Notes: a model not told the origin generated them from the sequence alone. Positions 16,941 to 25,957 are shown, numbered from the stretch's first letter. The stretch: 64,000 nt of DNA from Clostridia bacterium (GCA_017550035.1 JAFYLS010000092.1:26522-90521), one strand, 5' to 3'. Numbers and translations are program-made.

Positions 16941-17150
16941 TTACTTCTGCTCCGCCAGGAAAGCGTTCAGCTGATGCACCAGTTCATCCACGTTGGCGCC
17001 GTGGGCGGCACAGGCGTCTTCCAGGGATTCGGCGGTGGCATGGGGGCAGCCCAGGCAGTGCATGCCGAACTCCATCAGGATGCGGGCGGTGCCGCGATGA
17101 ATATTGAGTACCTGGCCGATGGCCATGTCCTTGGTGATGGTCAGTTCCAT
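16941..17150 (-). CDS. DUF1858 domain protein
   Basis: 69 aa consisting of one DUF1858 domain: an N-terminal MELTITKDMAIGQVL, a helix, then FGMHCLGCPHA with the CxxC pair. DUF1858 occurs next to, or fused with, hybrid-cluster, Fe-S repair (ScdA) and nitrogen-oxide proteins; a role in redox or Fe-S handling is an inference from that. The ATG at 17150 has GGAGG ten bases upstream; the TTG at 17156 is too near. Operon partner of the ferritin-like gene. Confidence 0.78.
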   Translation of the reverse strand: MELTITKDMAIGQVLNIHRGTARILMEFGMHCLGCPHATAESLEDACAAHGANVDELVHQLNAFLAEQK

Positions 17151-17259
17151 GATCAATTACCTCCGGTATTGCGATGATAGGCAAACGGATATAAAACCCG
17201 TACCTTCACATGATAAAACGGTTTTGGGTGGTTGTCAATAGTGTTTGCCGGTGAAAGGC

Positions 17260-18192
17260 TTACTCTTCCCGGTCAAAATTCAGCGTGCGTCCTACCACGT
17301 ACAGGGGGCGTCCGCGCACGTCATCGTAAATGCGGCCGATGTATTCGCCGGCAATGCCCACGCAGATCAGCACGTTACCTGCCAGCAGCATCAGCAGCGC
17401 AGCAAGCCACCACGAGCCGCCGTGCACGCCAAAGAGCAGGCACACAATCAGCACAAAGGCAAGGAAGCAGGCGGCAAAAACCCAGCCAAGGCCGCACAGC
17501 CAGGCCGCTTTCAGCGGGGTGACGGAGAAACTGAACACGCCGTCGGCAGCCAGCTTCAGCATTTTCTTCAACGGATAGTGGGTCTCGCCGGCGAAGCGCT
17601 TGTCCCGGTCATAGAGGAAGGCTTCCTGCTTGAAGCCGGCCCAGGCAAACATGCCGCGCAGGAAACGGGCATGCTCGGGCATGGAACGAATCACGTCCGC
17701 CACCTGCTTGTCCACCAGGCGGAAATCGCCGGTATCCCGGGGCACCATGCCCTTGGTGAGCTTGTTGAGGCTCTTGTAGTAAACGCTGGCGGTGAATTTC
17801 TTAAAGAAGGTTTCGCCGTCCCGCTTTTTGCGCTTGCCGTACACTACCTGCGCGCCATCCTTCCAGCGCTTGGCCATTTCGGGGATCACTTCCGGGGGAT
17901 CCTGCAAATCGGCGTCGATGATGACGATGGCGTCGCCGGATGCGTAGTCGAGACCTGCACTGACGGCGATCTGGTGACCGCCGTTGCGGGCAAACATGAC
18001 GGCTTTGGCGTTCCTGTCTTCACGGCAGATGTCTTCCAGAATTTCACCGGTTTTGTCCCGGGAACCGTCGTTCACGTAGATCAGTTCGTAGCTTTCGCCC
18101 ATGTCCTGCATCACCTTGGTCATGCGGCGATGAGTTTCGCGGAGTACTTCCTGCTCGTTGTAGCAGGGGATGATGATGGAATATACCGGCAT
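17260..18192 (-). CDS. Polyprenyl-phosphate glycosyltransferase, GT2 family (GtrB/DPM-like)
   Basis: 310 aa. GT2 domain (1-~225) with PVYSIIIPCYNEQEVL, the metal motif DADLQDPPE near 95, and QVVYGKRKKRDGE; then two TM helices (~230-255 and 262-288). The pattern fits enzymes that load a sugar onto undecaprenyl phosphate for later transfer to wall polymers. The start at 18192 follows AAAGGAGG by seven bases; upstream in-frame sequence to 18486 is repeat DNA. It is 9 kb from the PopT-like gene and 18 kb from the polysaccharide locus, so a functional link is only possible. Confidence 0.87.
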   Translation of the reverse strand: MPVYSIIIPCYNEQEVLRETHRRMTKVMQDMGESYELIYVNDGSRDKTGEILEDICREDRNAKAVMFARNGGHQIAVSAGLDYASGDAIVIIDADLQDPPEVIPEMAKRWKDGAQVVYGKRKKRDGETFFKKFTASVYYKSLNKLTKGMVPRDTGDFRLVDKQVADVIRSMPEHARFLRGMFAWAGFKQEAFLYDRDKRFAGETHYPLKKMLKLAADGVFSFSVTPLKAAWLCGLGWVFAACFLAFVLIVCLLFGVHGGSWWLAALLMLLAGNVLICVGIAGEYIGRIYDDVRGRPLYVVGRTLNFDREE

Positions 18193-18208
18193 TTTGCAAC
18201 CTCCTTTT

Positions 18209-18482
18209 GCAGGGGGATGATCCCCCTGCACCCCGCCATGTTGGTCATGGTTGGGTGCAATTGTTGGCATTTTCCCAATGCTGCGAAGTGGATGGGTCAT
18301 GGCGGCATTGGGAAGCGATCTGTGCAGAATGGAATGAACAAAGTCCAATGTTACAGGGTCAAGGGTACTCGGTTCTTTTGCAGCATTGGGAAACTGCTGT
18401 TCAGAATGGAATGAATAAAGTCCAATACTGTGAGGTCCAGGAGGCTCAGCCTCCTGGTGGGTGTTTGAGGGTGAAACCCTCA
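18209..18482. repeat. Palindrome-rich repeat array between NYN and GT2 genes
   Basis: The whole gap is repeat-like. A perfect 7-bp hairpin (18466-18482, loop GAA) abuts the NYN stop codon; a 9-bp palindrome lies at 18437-18457; a 21-base near-palindrome at 18209-18229. Two imperfect direct repeats of ~63 bases (18302-18364 and 18380-18442) share GAATGGAATGAAYAAAGTCC, and 18272-18284 is an inverted copy of the GCAGCATTGGGAA motif found in the repeats. No coding sense. Confidence 0.8.
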
Positions 18483-19472
18483 TCAAAGCATGCGGATGAG
18501 CATGTTTTTCTGTTCGTCCATTTCCAAAGCCAGGGCCTTATCCTTTTCCAGTTGCTTGAGCACGTCGGAAAAACGCTTGAAGCCAATGGCTTTTTCACTG
18601 AATTCGGGATAGGCGGCGGTAATGTCCGCCTTGAGGATGGAGGGGTTCACGCGCTGGAAGCCGTCATCCTTGTAATGGCGCAATTGTTCGGTAAAAATCT
18701 GCGCCCAGTTATCCCGGTTGATTTCGACCTGTTTGGCGGTGCTTTCTTCGGCTACCAGCGAAACCAGCACGTTGAAATTATCGTTCTTGATGCGGATGGT
18801 GCCGAACTTCTGGCTCATTTTGGTGAGCAGTTTTCCGAAGGTGGCGCAGCCATGGCTCTTTTCGTTGAAATCAGGCCGCAGACGGAGCAGTACGCCCTTG
18901 AGCTCGCTGGCGTACATTTCGTCCTCGTCCTGCTCGCCCAGAATGTCTTCCAGCAGCTTGTTCAGCGCGGCATCGTCCAGCGGTTCGTCCTTATTGGCTG
19001 CATTGCGCTTGCCCCGCTGCTTGCGGTTGGATGCGTTCACCGTTTCCAGAAACTGGAATTCGTTGCAGGCGTTGATGAAAATGGAGGAGGCTACTTCGCT
19101 GCGGGAAATGCCCAGCACGAATTTGCCCATGCTCTTCAAGCGGCCTACCAAAGGCGTGTAATCGCTGTCGCCGGATACGATGCAGAAGGAATCGATCAGC
19201 GGGTTGGTATACGCCACTTCCAGCGCATCCAATACCAGCAGAATATCCGCATTGTTTTTCTGCGCCACGCCGTGACGCAGGGAGGGGACCACGGTAAAGG
19301 TGTTGCTGAGCAGAATTTCCTTCAAATCGGAAAAATGGTCGGTGTAGCCGTACACCTTGCCAAGCAATATATCGCCGCGGATTTTTACTTTTTCCAGAAT
19401 GTTCAGCAGCGTGGCGGCCTTGGCGCCGCAGTTTTCCAAATCCACAAACAAAGCAAAACGGGATGTGCTCAC
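18483..19472 (-). CDS. NYN-domain nuclease-like protein with OST-HTH/LOTUS domains
   Basis: 330 aa. N-terminal NYN (PIN-like) domain: FALFVDLENCG with the first acidic residue, NNADILLVLDAL, and FCIVSGDSDYTPLV with two catalytic Asp. After a charged linker (~165-190) two winged OST-HTH/LOTUS modules follow (~185-250, ~255-328; the second ends FSDVLKQLEKD). Such proteins are RNA-binding and probably RNA-cleaving. The GTG at 19472 is preferred, with AAAGGAA upstream. Monocistronic; target RNA unknown. Confidence 0.82.
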   Translation of the reverse strand: MSTSRFALFVDLENCGAKAATLLNILEKVKIRGDILLGKVYGYTDHFSDLKEILLSNTFTVVPSLRHGVAQKNNADILLVLDALEVAYTNPLIDSFCIVSGDSDYTPLVGRLKSMGKFVLGISRSEVASSIFINACNEFQFLETVNASNRKQRGKRNAANKDEPLDDAALNKLLEDILGEQDEDEMYASELKGVLLRLRPDFNEKSHGCATFGKLLTKMSQKFGTIRIKNDNFNVLVSLVAEESTAKQVEINRDNWAQIFTEQLRHYKDDGFQRVNPSILKADITAAYPEFSEKAIGFKRFSDVLKQLEKDKALALEMDEQKNMLIRML

Positions 19473-19610
19473 AATAAAAGTTCCTTTCGGGCAAATAAAA
19501 TGAAAAAATGAAAACAACAAGGGGAAAGGCGCCCATCCCCTTCCGCGCGTATGCATCGGACAGGCGAAAAGGCGCCCTTTCGTACTATTTGAATGGATAA
19601 AACAAAGGGG

Positions 19611-20375
19611 TTACTGCTGTTCGCTGCCGATGATGGACATGGTGCTGCGGATATGATCAAACACATTCTTGTAGCTGGAATTGAACCAGCCGGGGGCACG
19701 GTATTCCATGGTCAGCAGCAGATTGTTGTCCATCAGCGCCATCTGCACGCGGCCGCGCACGATGGTGCCGTCCAGCAGCACGCCGCGGTAGTCGGAGTAG
19801 AAGCCGTCCTTACCCAGCATCTTGCGGGCGGTGGGGTCGGTGGTGGACCAATCGCTAAAGTTGTACTGGCCCAGCAGCGCCAGTTCGTTCTGAATGTCGT
19901 TCTTCACGTTGTCCAGCTTATGATCGCTGCTGACGCTGGCCAGCTTCAGCGTGATGGTGGCGTTTACGTTGTCCAGCGTGTTGGGATCGGTAAAGATCAC
20001 GGTGCCGGATACGCTGTCGTCCCGGACAAAATTGCCCGGAATTTCAAACTGGATGCCCAGCTGTTCCACCTGCGTTTTCACATAGGTGAAGGTCAGTTCG
20101 GGGCGGGGGGTAGGCGTAGGCATGTCTACCGGATCCAGAGGCACGGGGGACGCGCCGGCGTACTGGCTGACTTCCTGAGGCACGAAAATGGGAGCATCGG
20201 TATGTTCGGGCGCATCCGTGGGCAGCAGCGTGGGCACTGCGTCCAGCGCGCTCTTCTGGGTGGGTTCGGTGGTGGGGAAAGTCTGATCCTTGCCGCCTGC
20301 GCAGCCGCAGAGCGCCAGTGCCAGCGCCAGAAGCAGCACCGTCAAAAGCACCTTTTTCATAGAAATCTGTTTCAT
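19611..20375 (-). CDS. Putative lipoprotein with Pro/Thr-rich linker
   Basis: 254 aa. Lipoprotein signal peptide with lipobox ALCGC (Cys about 24), then a ~70-residue Pro/Thr/Asp-rich spacer, then a folded domain from ~85 on (FTYVKTQVEQLGIQFEIPGNF onward) without a recognised family. It should be anchored to the outer face of the membrane, with the spacer reaching into the wall. AAGGAGG lies eight bases before the ATG at 20375. Monocistronic. Function unknown. Confidence 0.75.
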   Translation of the reverse strand: MKQISMKKVLLTVLLLALALALCGCAGGKDQTFPTTEPTQKSALDAVPTLLPTDAPEHTDAPIFVPQEVSQYAGASPVPLDPVDMPTPTPRPELTFTYVKTQVEQLGIQFEIPGNFVRDDSVSGTVIFTDPNTLDNVNATITLKLASVSSDHKLDNVKNDIQNELALLGQYNFSDWSTTDPTARKMLGKDGFYSDYRGVLLDGTIVRGRVQMALMDNNLLLTMEYRAPGWFNSSYKNVFDHIRSTMSIIGSEQQ

Positions 20376-20483
20376 ACAGGGAACCTCCTTAACCGGCATC
20401 TGTTCATAGAACGAATAACCGGGCAAATCCTATGCAGGTTAACCATATTGTAACAATTATGAAGCACTTCGTCAAGGACAAAC

Positions 20484-21497
20484 TTACAGCAGTCCGTCGT
20501 AGGCCTTCTGCGCATCGATGCCGAAAGCAGCATCCCCGTTTTCTTCGGATGCGGCAGGATAGTTGGGGTGATACACCCGGCGGTCCAGCGACCAGATTTT
20601 TTCGGAGAAGGCGCCGGCGGGCGTACGCTTGACCACCGCTTCCATTTCGTTCATCTTGGCGTCCATGTCGTCGATCATGTGCAGCATTTCCGCTTCGGGG
20701 AACATGGGCGGCTTGGGAGAGCCGAATTCGGGCACGGCATGATGGCTGATGACCATATGGGAAAGCAGCACCACGCATTCGTCTCCCGCAACGCCTGCAT
20801 TCTGGGCAGCCGTGCGCACCTGCGCCACGCCGTCCACCAGATGGCCAAGCAGAATGCCGTCCCGGGTGTAGTCCGTCACATTGCCTGCATCGTCCGATAC
20901 CATTTCGATGGTCTTGCTCAGGTCATGGGCAATGACGCCGGCGCAGAGCAGATCCCCGTTCAGGAAGGGGTAAAGGGGCAAAAGCGCTTTGGCGGCGCGG
21001 AGCATGCTGGTGGTGTGGTGCAACAGACCGCTGCGCTCTGCGTGGTGCAGACGCTGTGCTGCGGGGAAATAGAGCAGCTTATCGCCCGTCATGCGAATCA
21101 GTTCCCGCATCAGTTTTTTGAGCGGTTCCCACTGCATGTTTTCAATGGTATCCTGAATTTCCTTCAGCATTTTTTCGGGCTTTTCGGGTGCACAGGGCAT
21201 CAGCAGGGAAAGGTCCGCATCGTCATCATCCTGCTTATCCCGCATGCGCTCCACACGCATCTGCAGCCGGCCGTTGTATTCCTGAATGGTGCAGCGCACT
21301 TTTACCACGCTGCCCACCTTGGGCGGATTGACAGAGCCGTCCCACATTTTGGCGTTCAAATCGCCGGATTTGTCGCACAGCGTCATATCCAGATACTTGC
21401 TGCCGTTGGAGGAGGTGCGCTGTTCGGCCATGCGCACCAGAAGAAAACCTTCAAAGCGCATGTCCTTCTGCAGGGAGGAAACAGGAAGCTGATTCAT
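20484..21497 (-). CDS. YhaM-like 3'-5' exoribonuclease (OB fold plus HD domain)
   Basis: 337 aa. N-terminal OB-fold nucleic-acid-binding domain (~15-95, KYLDMTLCDKSGDLNAKMWD) and a central HD phosphohydrolase domain (LLHHTTSMLRAAKAL, then AGVIAHDLSK with the HD pair). This matches YhaM/CBF1, which degrades RNA and ssDNA in Firmicutes. The start at 21497 has AAAGG about 13 bases upstream, a weak site; no better start is in frame. Preceded by the palindrome-rich region after dnaB. Confidence 0.86.
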   Translation of the reverse strand: MNQLPVSSLQKDMRFEGFLLVRMAEQRTSSNGSKYLDMTLCDKSGDLNAKMWDGSVNPPKVGSVVKVRCTIQEYNGRLQMRVERMRDKQDDDDADLSLLMPCAPEKPEKMLKEIQDTIENMQWEPLKKLMRELIRMTGDKLLYFPAAQRLHHAERSGLLHHTTSMLRAAKALLPLYPFLNGDLLCAGVIAHDLSKTIEMVSDDAGNVTDYTRDGILLGHLVDGVAQVRTAAQNAGVAGDECVVLLSHMVISHHAVPEFGSPKPPMFPEAEMLHMIDDMDAKMNEMEAVVKRTPAGAFSEKIWSLDRRVYHPNYPAASEENGDAAFGIDAQKAYDGLL

Positions 21498-21540
21498 GGA
21501 ATGTAAGTACCTTTCTGACAGTAATATTGAAAAAATAACA

Positions 21541-21841
21541 AACAGATCGTGTGACGGAGAGCCTCTTTTCACACGAGCAGGTCTACATAAAAATCCGCAG
21601 CGGCGGCATGTACGCCGCGAGGAGAAATTTTCAGGAGGCGAGCTTGTCCCGCTGGATGAAAATTTCATTCCTTTCAGATTTTGCGGCCGTGGCGATGCCA
21701 CAGCAAAATCTGCAAAAAGCGAACGAAAGCCCGCTTTCGTTCGGAGGCGCTTAAGCGCCATGGTTCCACGGAAGCAGCAGGCCGCGGGACGGCGCCGGAT
21801 GGCGGTCAATGCGGTCGAAATGGGGGCCGGGCACTGCCCGG
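21541..21841. repeat. Repeat element with five stacked hairpins, abutting the dnaB stop
   Basis: A 15-base palindrome (21827-21841, stem CCGGGC, loop of three) touches the dnaB stop. Five bases on is the ATTTCGACC box (minus strand, 21821-21813). The far end has TCGTGTGACGGAGA (21547-21560), shared with the rsmE element. Between them lie hairpins at 21600-21618, 21624-21666, 21676-21711, 21721-21742 and 21746-21759. No gene is seen in 21498-21841. Confidence 0.8.
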
Positions 21842-23197
21842 TTAGTCTTGTACCAAGCCGCCGCCTGCCAGGTTGTCAAACAGCGTGTATTCGCCCAGCC
21901 ACGCCACCTTGATGGTGCCCAGAGGGCCGTTACGCTGCTTGGCCACGATGACTTCGGCCACGTTCTTTTCTTCGATGGTGTCATCGTAGTAGGCTTCGCG
22001 GTGCAGGAACATACAAACGTCGGCGTCCTGCTCAATAGAACCGGAGTCGCGAAGGTCGCTCAGCATGGGTTTTTTTACGGCACGCTGCACGTTGGCACGG
22101 GAAAGCTGAGCCAGCGCGATGAGCGGAACCTTCAGCTCCAGCGCAATGGCCTTCAGGTTACGGGAAATTTCGCTGACTTCCAGCTGACGGTTTTCCACCT
22201 TGCCGTCGGCCGCCATCAGCTGCATGTAGTCGATGACGATCAGGTCAAGGCCCTTGTCCATCATCAACCGGCGGCAGCGGGAACGGACCTGGGAAGGGGT
22301 CAGACCGGCGGTATCGTCAATGTACACATGGCTGGCGGACAGGGGGCCAAGGCTTCGCGCCAGTTTCACCCAGTCTTCATCGCGCAGCGTACCCTGACGC
22401 ACGGACTGCATGTTGACCCTGGCATCGCCGCAGAGCATACGCAGTGCGATCTGCTCGCGGGGCATTTCCAGCGAAAACACGGCAATGCGCTTCTTTTTCA
22501 GCGCCGCGTGGGTGGCCACGTTGATGGCGAAGCTGGTTTTACCCATGGACGGGCGTGCGCCGATCAAGATCAGTTCGCCGCCGTGAAGGCCGGTGAGCAG
22601 ATTGTCCAGATCGTAAAAGCCGGTGGGCACGCCGCTGACGCCGCCCTTGAGCTTGGCATATTCTTCGATCTGGGCGAAGGTGTTGAGCAGCACCTCGCTG
22701 ATGGGCTTGAGCGTATCCGCGCCCGTGCGGCGCATGGCAATATCAAAAATCTTTTTTTCGGCCTGGTTGAGAATGACGGGCAGGTCTTCCTCCTGTGCAA
22801 AGGACATTTTTTCAATGTCCCTTCCCGCTTCAATCAGGTGACGCAAAGTGCTCTTTTCCTGCACGATGCGGATGTAGTAGCGCACGTTGGCGGTGGAAGG
22901 TACAAACTGGATCAGGTCGATCAGGTATTCCACGCCGCCAATGCCCGTCAGGCTGCCTTTTTTGCTCAGCTCCGCATCCATGGTGACCAGGTCCACCGCC
23001 ATGCTCACACGGTTCAATTCCAGCGCGGCGTTGAAAATGGTCTGATGGGCAGGGGTAAAAAAGTCCTCGGGCTTGAGGTTTTCGGCCGCTGCCATCATGG
23101 CGGAAGAATCCTGCATGATGGCGCCCAGGACACTGCGTTCGGCATCCAGATTATGGGGCATCTGCGTGCGCTGCAGCATGTAAGCGCTTTCGCTCAT
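21842..23197 (-). CDS. dnaB: Replicative DNA helicase
   Basis: 451 aa (called dnaC in Bacillus). N-terminal helical domain (PHNLDAERSVLGAIMQD), linker, then the RecA-like motor with Walker A GARPSMGKTSFAIN near 200, Walker B LDLIVIDYMQLM, and the late SGSIEQDADVCMFLHRE segment with the arginine-finger region. It forms the hexamer that unwinds DNA at the fork. Downstream of rplI in a conserved Firmicutes operon order (DUF2232, rplI, dnaB). The stop is directly abutted by a hairpin element. Confidence 0.96.
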   Translation of the reverse strand: MSESAYMLQRTQMPHNLDAERSVLGAIMQDSSAMMAAAENLKPEDFFTPAHQTIFNAALELNRVSMAVDLVTMDAELSKKGSLTGIGGVEYLIDLIQFVPSTANVRYYIRIVQEKSTLRHLIEAGRDIEKMSFAQEEDLPVILNQAEKKIFDIAMRRTGADTLKPISEVLLNTFAQIEEYAKLKGGVSGVPTGFYDLDNLLTGLHGGELILIGARPSMGKTSFAINVATHAALKKKRIAVFSLEMPREQIALRMLCGDARVNMQSVRQGTLRDEDWVKLARSLGPLSASHVYIDDTAGLTPSQVRSRCRRLMMDKGLDLIVIDYMQLMAADGKVENRQLEVSEISRNLKAIALELKVPLIALAQLSRANVQRAVKKPMLSDLRDSGSIEQDADVCMFLHREAYYDDTIEEKNVAEVIVAKQRNGPLGTIKVAWLGEYTLFDNLAGGGLVQD

Positions 23198-23250
23198 TTA
23201 CTATCACTTTCTTTCCGTCTTTTGAAAAGGGGAAATGGACCGGCGCAGCG

Positions 23251-23697
23251 TTATTCGCAGGTCACCACGATTTTCATCTTGGCGGAAATTTCGGGGTACA
23301 GCTTTACCACGCACTCGTATTCGCCGGTGGCGCGGATGGTTTCAGAAAGGTCGATCTTTTTCTTGTCCACAGTCACGCCGTGCTGCTTTTCCAGAGCGGC
23401 AGCCACTTCAGCGGCGGTGATGGAGCCGTACAGACGGCCCTGAGAGCCGCCCTTGCCCACCACGGAAATTACCTTGCCGCGCAGGGATGCGGCCTTCTTG
23501 TCCGCTTCCTGACGGCGTTCCATTTCGCGCTGGCGTTCGGCGGCGCGCTTGCGTTCAATTTCCTTGGCAGCGCCGGCGGTGGCTTCCACAGCCAGCTTCT
23601 TGGGGAAGAGGAAGTTGCGGGCGTAGCCGTCGGATACGTTGTGGATTTCGTCCTTTTTGCCCATTCCTTTTACGTCGGCAAGCAGAATCACTTTCAT
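23251..23697 (-). CDS. rplI: 50S ribosomal protein L9
   Basis: 148 aa, full length. N-terminal rRNA-binding domain [18 protein letters not shown]...GYARNFLFP, a long charged helix (~42-80), then the C-terminal domain ending at CE. AGGAGG precedes the ATG. Lies 53 bases upstream of dnaB and 14 bases after the DUF2232 gene, all on one strand. Confidence 0.97.
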   Translation of the reverse strand: MKVILLADVKGMGKKDEIHNVSDGYARNFLFPKKLAVEATAGAAKEIERKRAAERQREMERRQEADKKAASLRGKVISVVGKGGSQGRLYGSITAAEVAAALEKQHGVTVDKKKIDLSETIRATGEYECVVKLYPEISAKMKIVVTCE

Positions 23698-23711
23698 TGT
23701 ATATATCCTCC

Positions 23712-24902
23712 TTAAGGGTTAATATCGTCATCGTCGTCGAAGGGGTAATGGTTTTCGTCGTCCGGGGGACGGCGCAGGGGACGCAGCATGCGCATGTTGG
23801 TCAACTGGTCCAACAGGCCAAGAATGATCAGCGTGTTGGGGAACGCCAGCGTCAGCACGATGGGAAGACCCACCCGCCACTGGTAGCGGGAGCCTTTCTT
23901 CTGCTGCACAAAGTTCAGCGTGGCAAGGCCCTGAATGGAAAATACCACGGTGAACAGGCTGTAGAACATCTGGCCCAGCATGGCAAAGGCGGTGTTGTCC
24001 GAGGAGATGAGGAAATATCCAAGTCCCAGGATGCCGATGCGCAGCCCCCAGGGACGGGGCAGATGCCACAGGGAAATGTGGGGAATGCGCTTTTCTTTCA
24101 GCGTGGCTTCCAGCGTGGCGGGTTCCTCGGGAAGGTCAAACACCCTGCCGGAGCGGCGGCGGAACTTTTCCTGCTGCTTTTCTTCTGCGGACATGGCATT
24201 GCGCTCCGCGCGGTGACGGGGCCACAGCCAGCACAGAAGGCCGGTTTCCACGCTGTGGGAAATGAGCATGCCGGGCAGCAGCGCGGTAAGCAGGTTTTCT
24301 GCCAGCATGCGCACGGCGAGCAGCAATTCGGCTTTGGCAGCGGCGCTCAGCATATAGGTGCCGTTTTCGGCCAGGGTGACGGCGTCTTTGGCCAGCTCAC
24401 TGCTCAAAGGCAGCAGGCCGTAATTGGCCATGGAGATGAGCACCATATCGCCCAGCTCGTTATCGGCAAGCAAAGCGGCAACGCTTTCCCCTGCCTTGAA
24501 AAACAATTCTCCGCCTACGCGGGCATTCAGGAGCAGGAAGATGGCCGTCTGGCTCAGCAACTGACACAGAATCAGTGCGGGCGCGGCGTAAAGGGGTTTC
24601 GCCTTCCGGGCTTTAAGCAGCAGATACATCAGGAAGGTGGGCAGGAGATACCCCGCCGTTACATAAGCGCCGGGCGCGCCAAACACCACATACATGCCGC
24701 CCAGGGAAAAAAGCAGGCAGATGCCTGCGGGCACGATGCCCTGGTTCTTGGCAATGGTGCACAGCGCCACGCAGCCTACCATGTACAGCACCATCAGGCT
24801 CCACAGGGAAAAGGGCGTAAAGCAGGCCATAAACAAAAGGAAAAACAAAAGCAGCGTAATATAGGTGCCTTTTTGGGCACGGAACAGAGGCAGATCGGTC
24901 AT
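23712..24902 (-). CDS. DUF2232 (YybS-like) membrane protein
   Basis: 396 aa with about eight TM helices: clusters at ~15-110, 150-205, 225-260 and 300-375. The family sits at the head of the yybS-gdpP-rplI-dnaB operon in Firmicutes. Here gdpP (cyclic-di-AMP phosphodiesterase) is missing and rplI follows directly. The start at 24902 has AAGGAG seven bases upstream. A transport-like fold is suggested by helix pattern only. Confidence 0.83.
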   Translation of the reverse strand: MTDLPLFRAQKGTYITLLLFFLLFMACFTPFSLWSLMVLYMVGCVALCTIAKNQGIVPAGICLLFSLGGMYVVFGAPGAYVTAGYLLPTFLMYLLLKARKAKPLYAAPALILCQLLSQTAIFLLLNARVGGELFFKAGESVAALLADNELGDMVLISMANYGLLPLSSELAKDAVTLAENGTYMLSAAAKAELLLAVRMLAENLLTALLPGMLISHSVETGLLCWLWPRHRAERNAMSAEEKQQEKFRRRSGRVFDLPEEPATLEATLKEKRIPHISLWHLPRPWGLRIGILGLGYFLISSDNTAFAMLGQMFYSLFTVVFSIQGLATLNFVQQKKGSRYQWRVGLPIVLTLAFPNTLIILGLLDQLTNMRMLRPLRRPPDDENHYPFDDDDDINP

Positions 24903-24995
24903 CAAATTCTCCTTCCGATGAGAAATGCTGCAAGGCATTCCCCTCCATCTTTATTGTACCCGTTTCCCTGTACGCTGTCAATGGATGGGGCGGCA

Positions 24996-25025
24996 TTGAC
25001 AAGGGTTGGGGGATGATTTTATAAT
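24996..25025 (+). promoter_or_regulatory. Near-consensus sigma-A promoter of the FRG gene
   Basis: TTGACA (24996-25001), 18-base spacer, TATAAT (25020-25025). Both hexamers are perfect, so strong constitutive transcription is expected. Because of it, an in-frame TTG at 25006 cannot be the translation start. Confidence 0.85.
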
Positions 25026-25077
25026 AAATAAAGGAACAAAGGATGAAACAAACCCTATGCCGGAGGAGGAAAAAGCG

Positions 25078-25926
25078 GTGCGCGAAGTAGTGATCCGCAA
25101 CTGGGACGATTTGCAGCGGGAGATTTTTGAGGGCGTGTGGGACCCGGTCATCATGCGTTACCGCACCAATTGCGTGTACCGCGGCATGGCCGTTGAAACC
25201 TGGGGCCTTTCCCATTCGCTGCACCGGGCCTGCGCACATGATCTGACGCTGGAAAATCAGATGCTGCGTTCTTTCCGCAAGTACGGCTATGCCGATTTGA
25301 GCACCGTGCATTCCTTCTGGCAGATGCTGGCCATGGCGCAGCAGTTTGGTTTGCCCACGAGACTGCTGGACTGGAGCTATTCTCCGCTGGTGGCCGCCCA
25401 TTTTGCCACCGAGGATCAGGATTTGTACGATCAGGACGGCATTATCTGGTGTGCGGATATTGACCGGATGAACGCCCACTTACCCGCGGCACTGCAAAGC
25501 ATGCTGGAAAAAGAGCGGGGCAATATTTTCACCATGGAAATGATGGATAAGCTGAGCGGGGATTTTGATGCTCTGAAGGCGCTGGAGGAAAATGAAAAGC
25601 CCTTCACGCTGTTTTTTGAACCTGCCAGCGCCGTGAACCGCATTGCCAACCAGTATGCGCTGTTTTCTGTGTGCAGCCGGGCTGAAACCAAGATCAGCGA
25701 TGTGGGCTGCGGAGAAGACGCTGAAAACAACTGTTTCAAGCGCATCATCATTCCCAAGGAAGTAAAATTGGAGATCCGGGACAAACTGGACTACATCAAC
25801 ATTTCCGAACGCATGATTTATCCCGGCCTTTCCGGCATCTGCAAATGGATCACCCGCCGCTATGCCAATTTGGGCCCCAGGTACAATGTACCCCCCGTGC
25901 AGGAGGATGAAAGCGCACCTGTATAA
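25078..25926 (+). CDS. FRG-domain protein
   Basis: 282 aa. The FRG domain (named for a Phe-Arg-Gly motif) is seen as NCVYRGMAVETWGL near 28 and the downstream block MAQQFGLPTRLLDWSYSPLVAAHFAT near 92, the most conserved part. Catalytic activity of the family is not established; members occur alone, with toxins and in defence neighbourhoods. The GTG at 25078 is preferred since GGAGGAGG lies eight bases upstream; an ATG at 25057 is the alternative. Monocistronic under a very strong promoter. Confidence 0.82.
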   Translation: MREVVIRNWDDLQREIFEGVWDPVIMRYRTNCVYRGMAVETWGLSHSLHRACAHDLTLENQMLRSFRKYGYADLSTVHSFWQMLAMAQQFGLPTRLLDWSYSPLVAAHFATEDQDLYDQDGIIWCADIDRMNAHLPAALQSMLEKERGNIFTMEMMDKLSGDFDALKALEENEKPFTLFFEPASAVNRIANQYALFSVCSRAETKISDVGCGEDAENNCFKRIIIPKEVKLEIRDKLDYINISERMIYPGLSGICKWITRRYANLGPRYNVPPVQEDESAPV

Positions 25927-25957
25927 CATACGGGAAACAGGAATTTCAATACAAAAA

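Noticed and set aside
18193..18486. N-terminal extension of the GT2 protein
   Set aside because: Open frame runs through palindromic repeats; the ribosome site supports the start at 18192.
25006..25056. Extended N-terminus of the FRG protein from TTG 25006
   Set aside because: That codon lies between the -35 and -10 hexamers of the promoter, so it is not transcribed.
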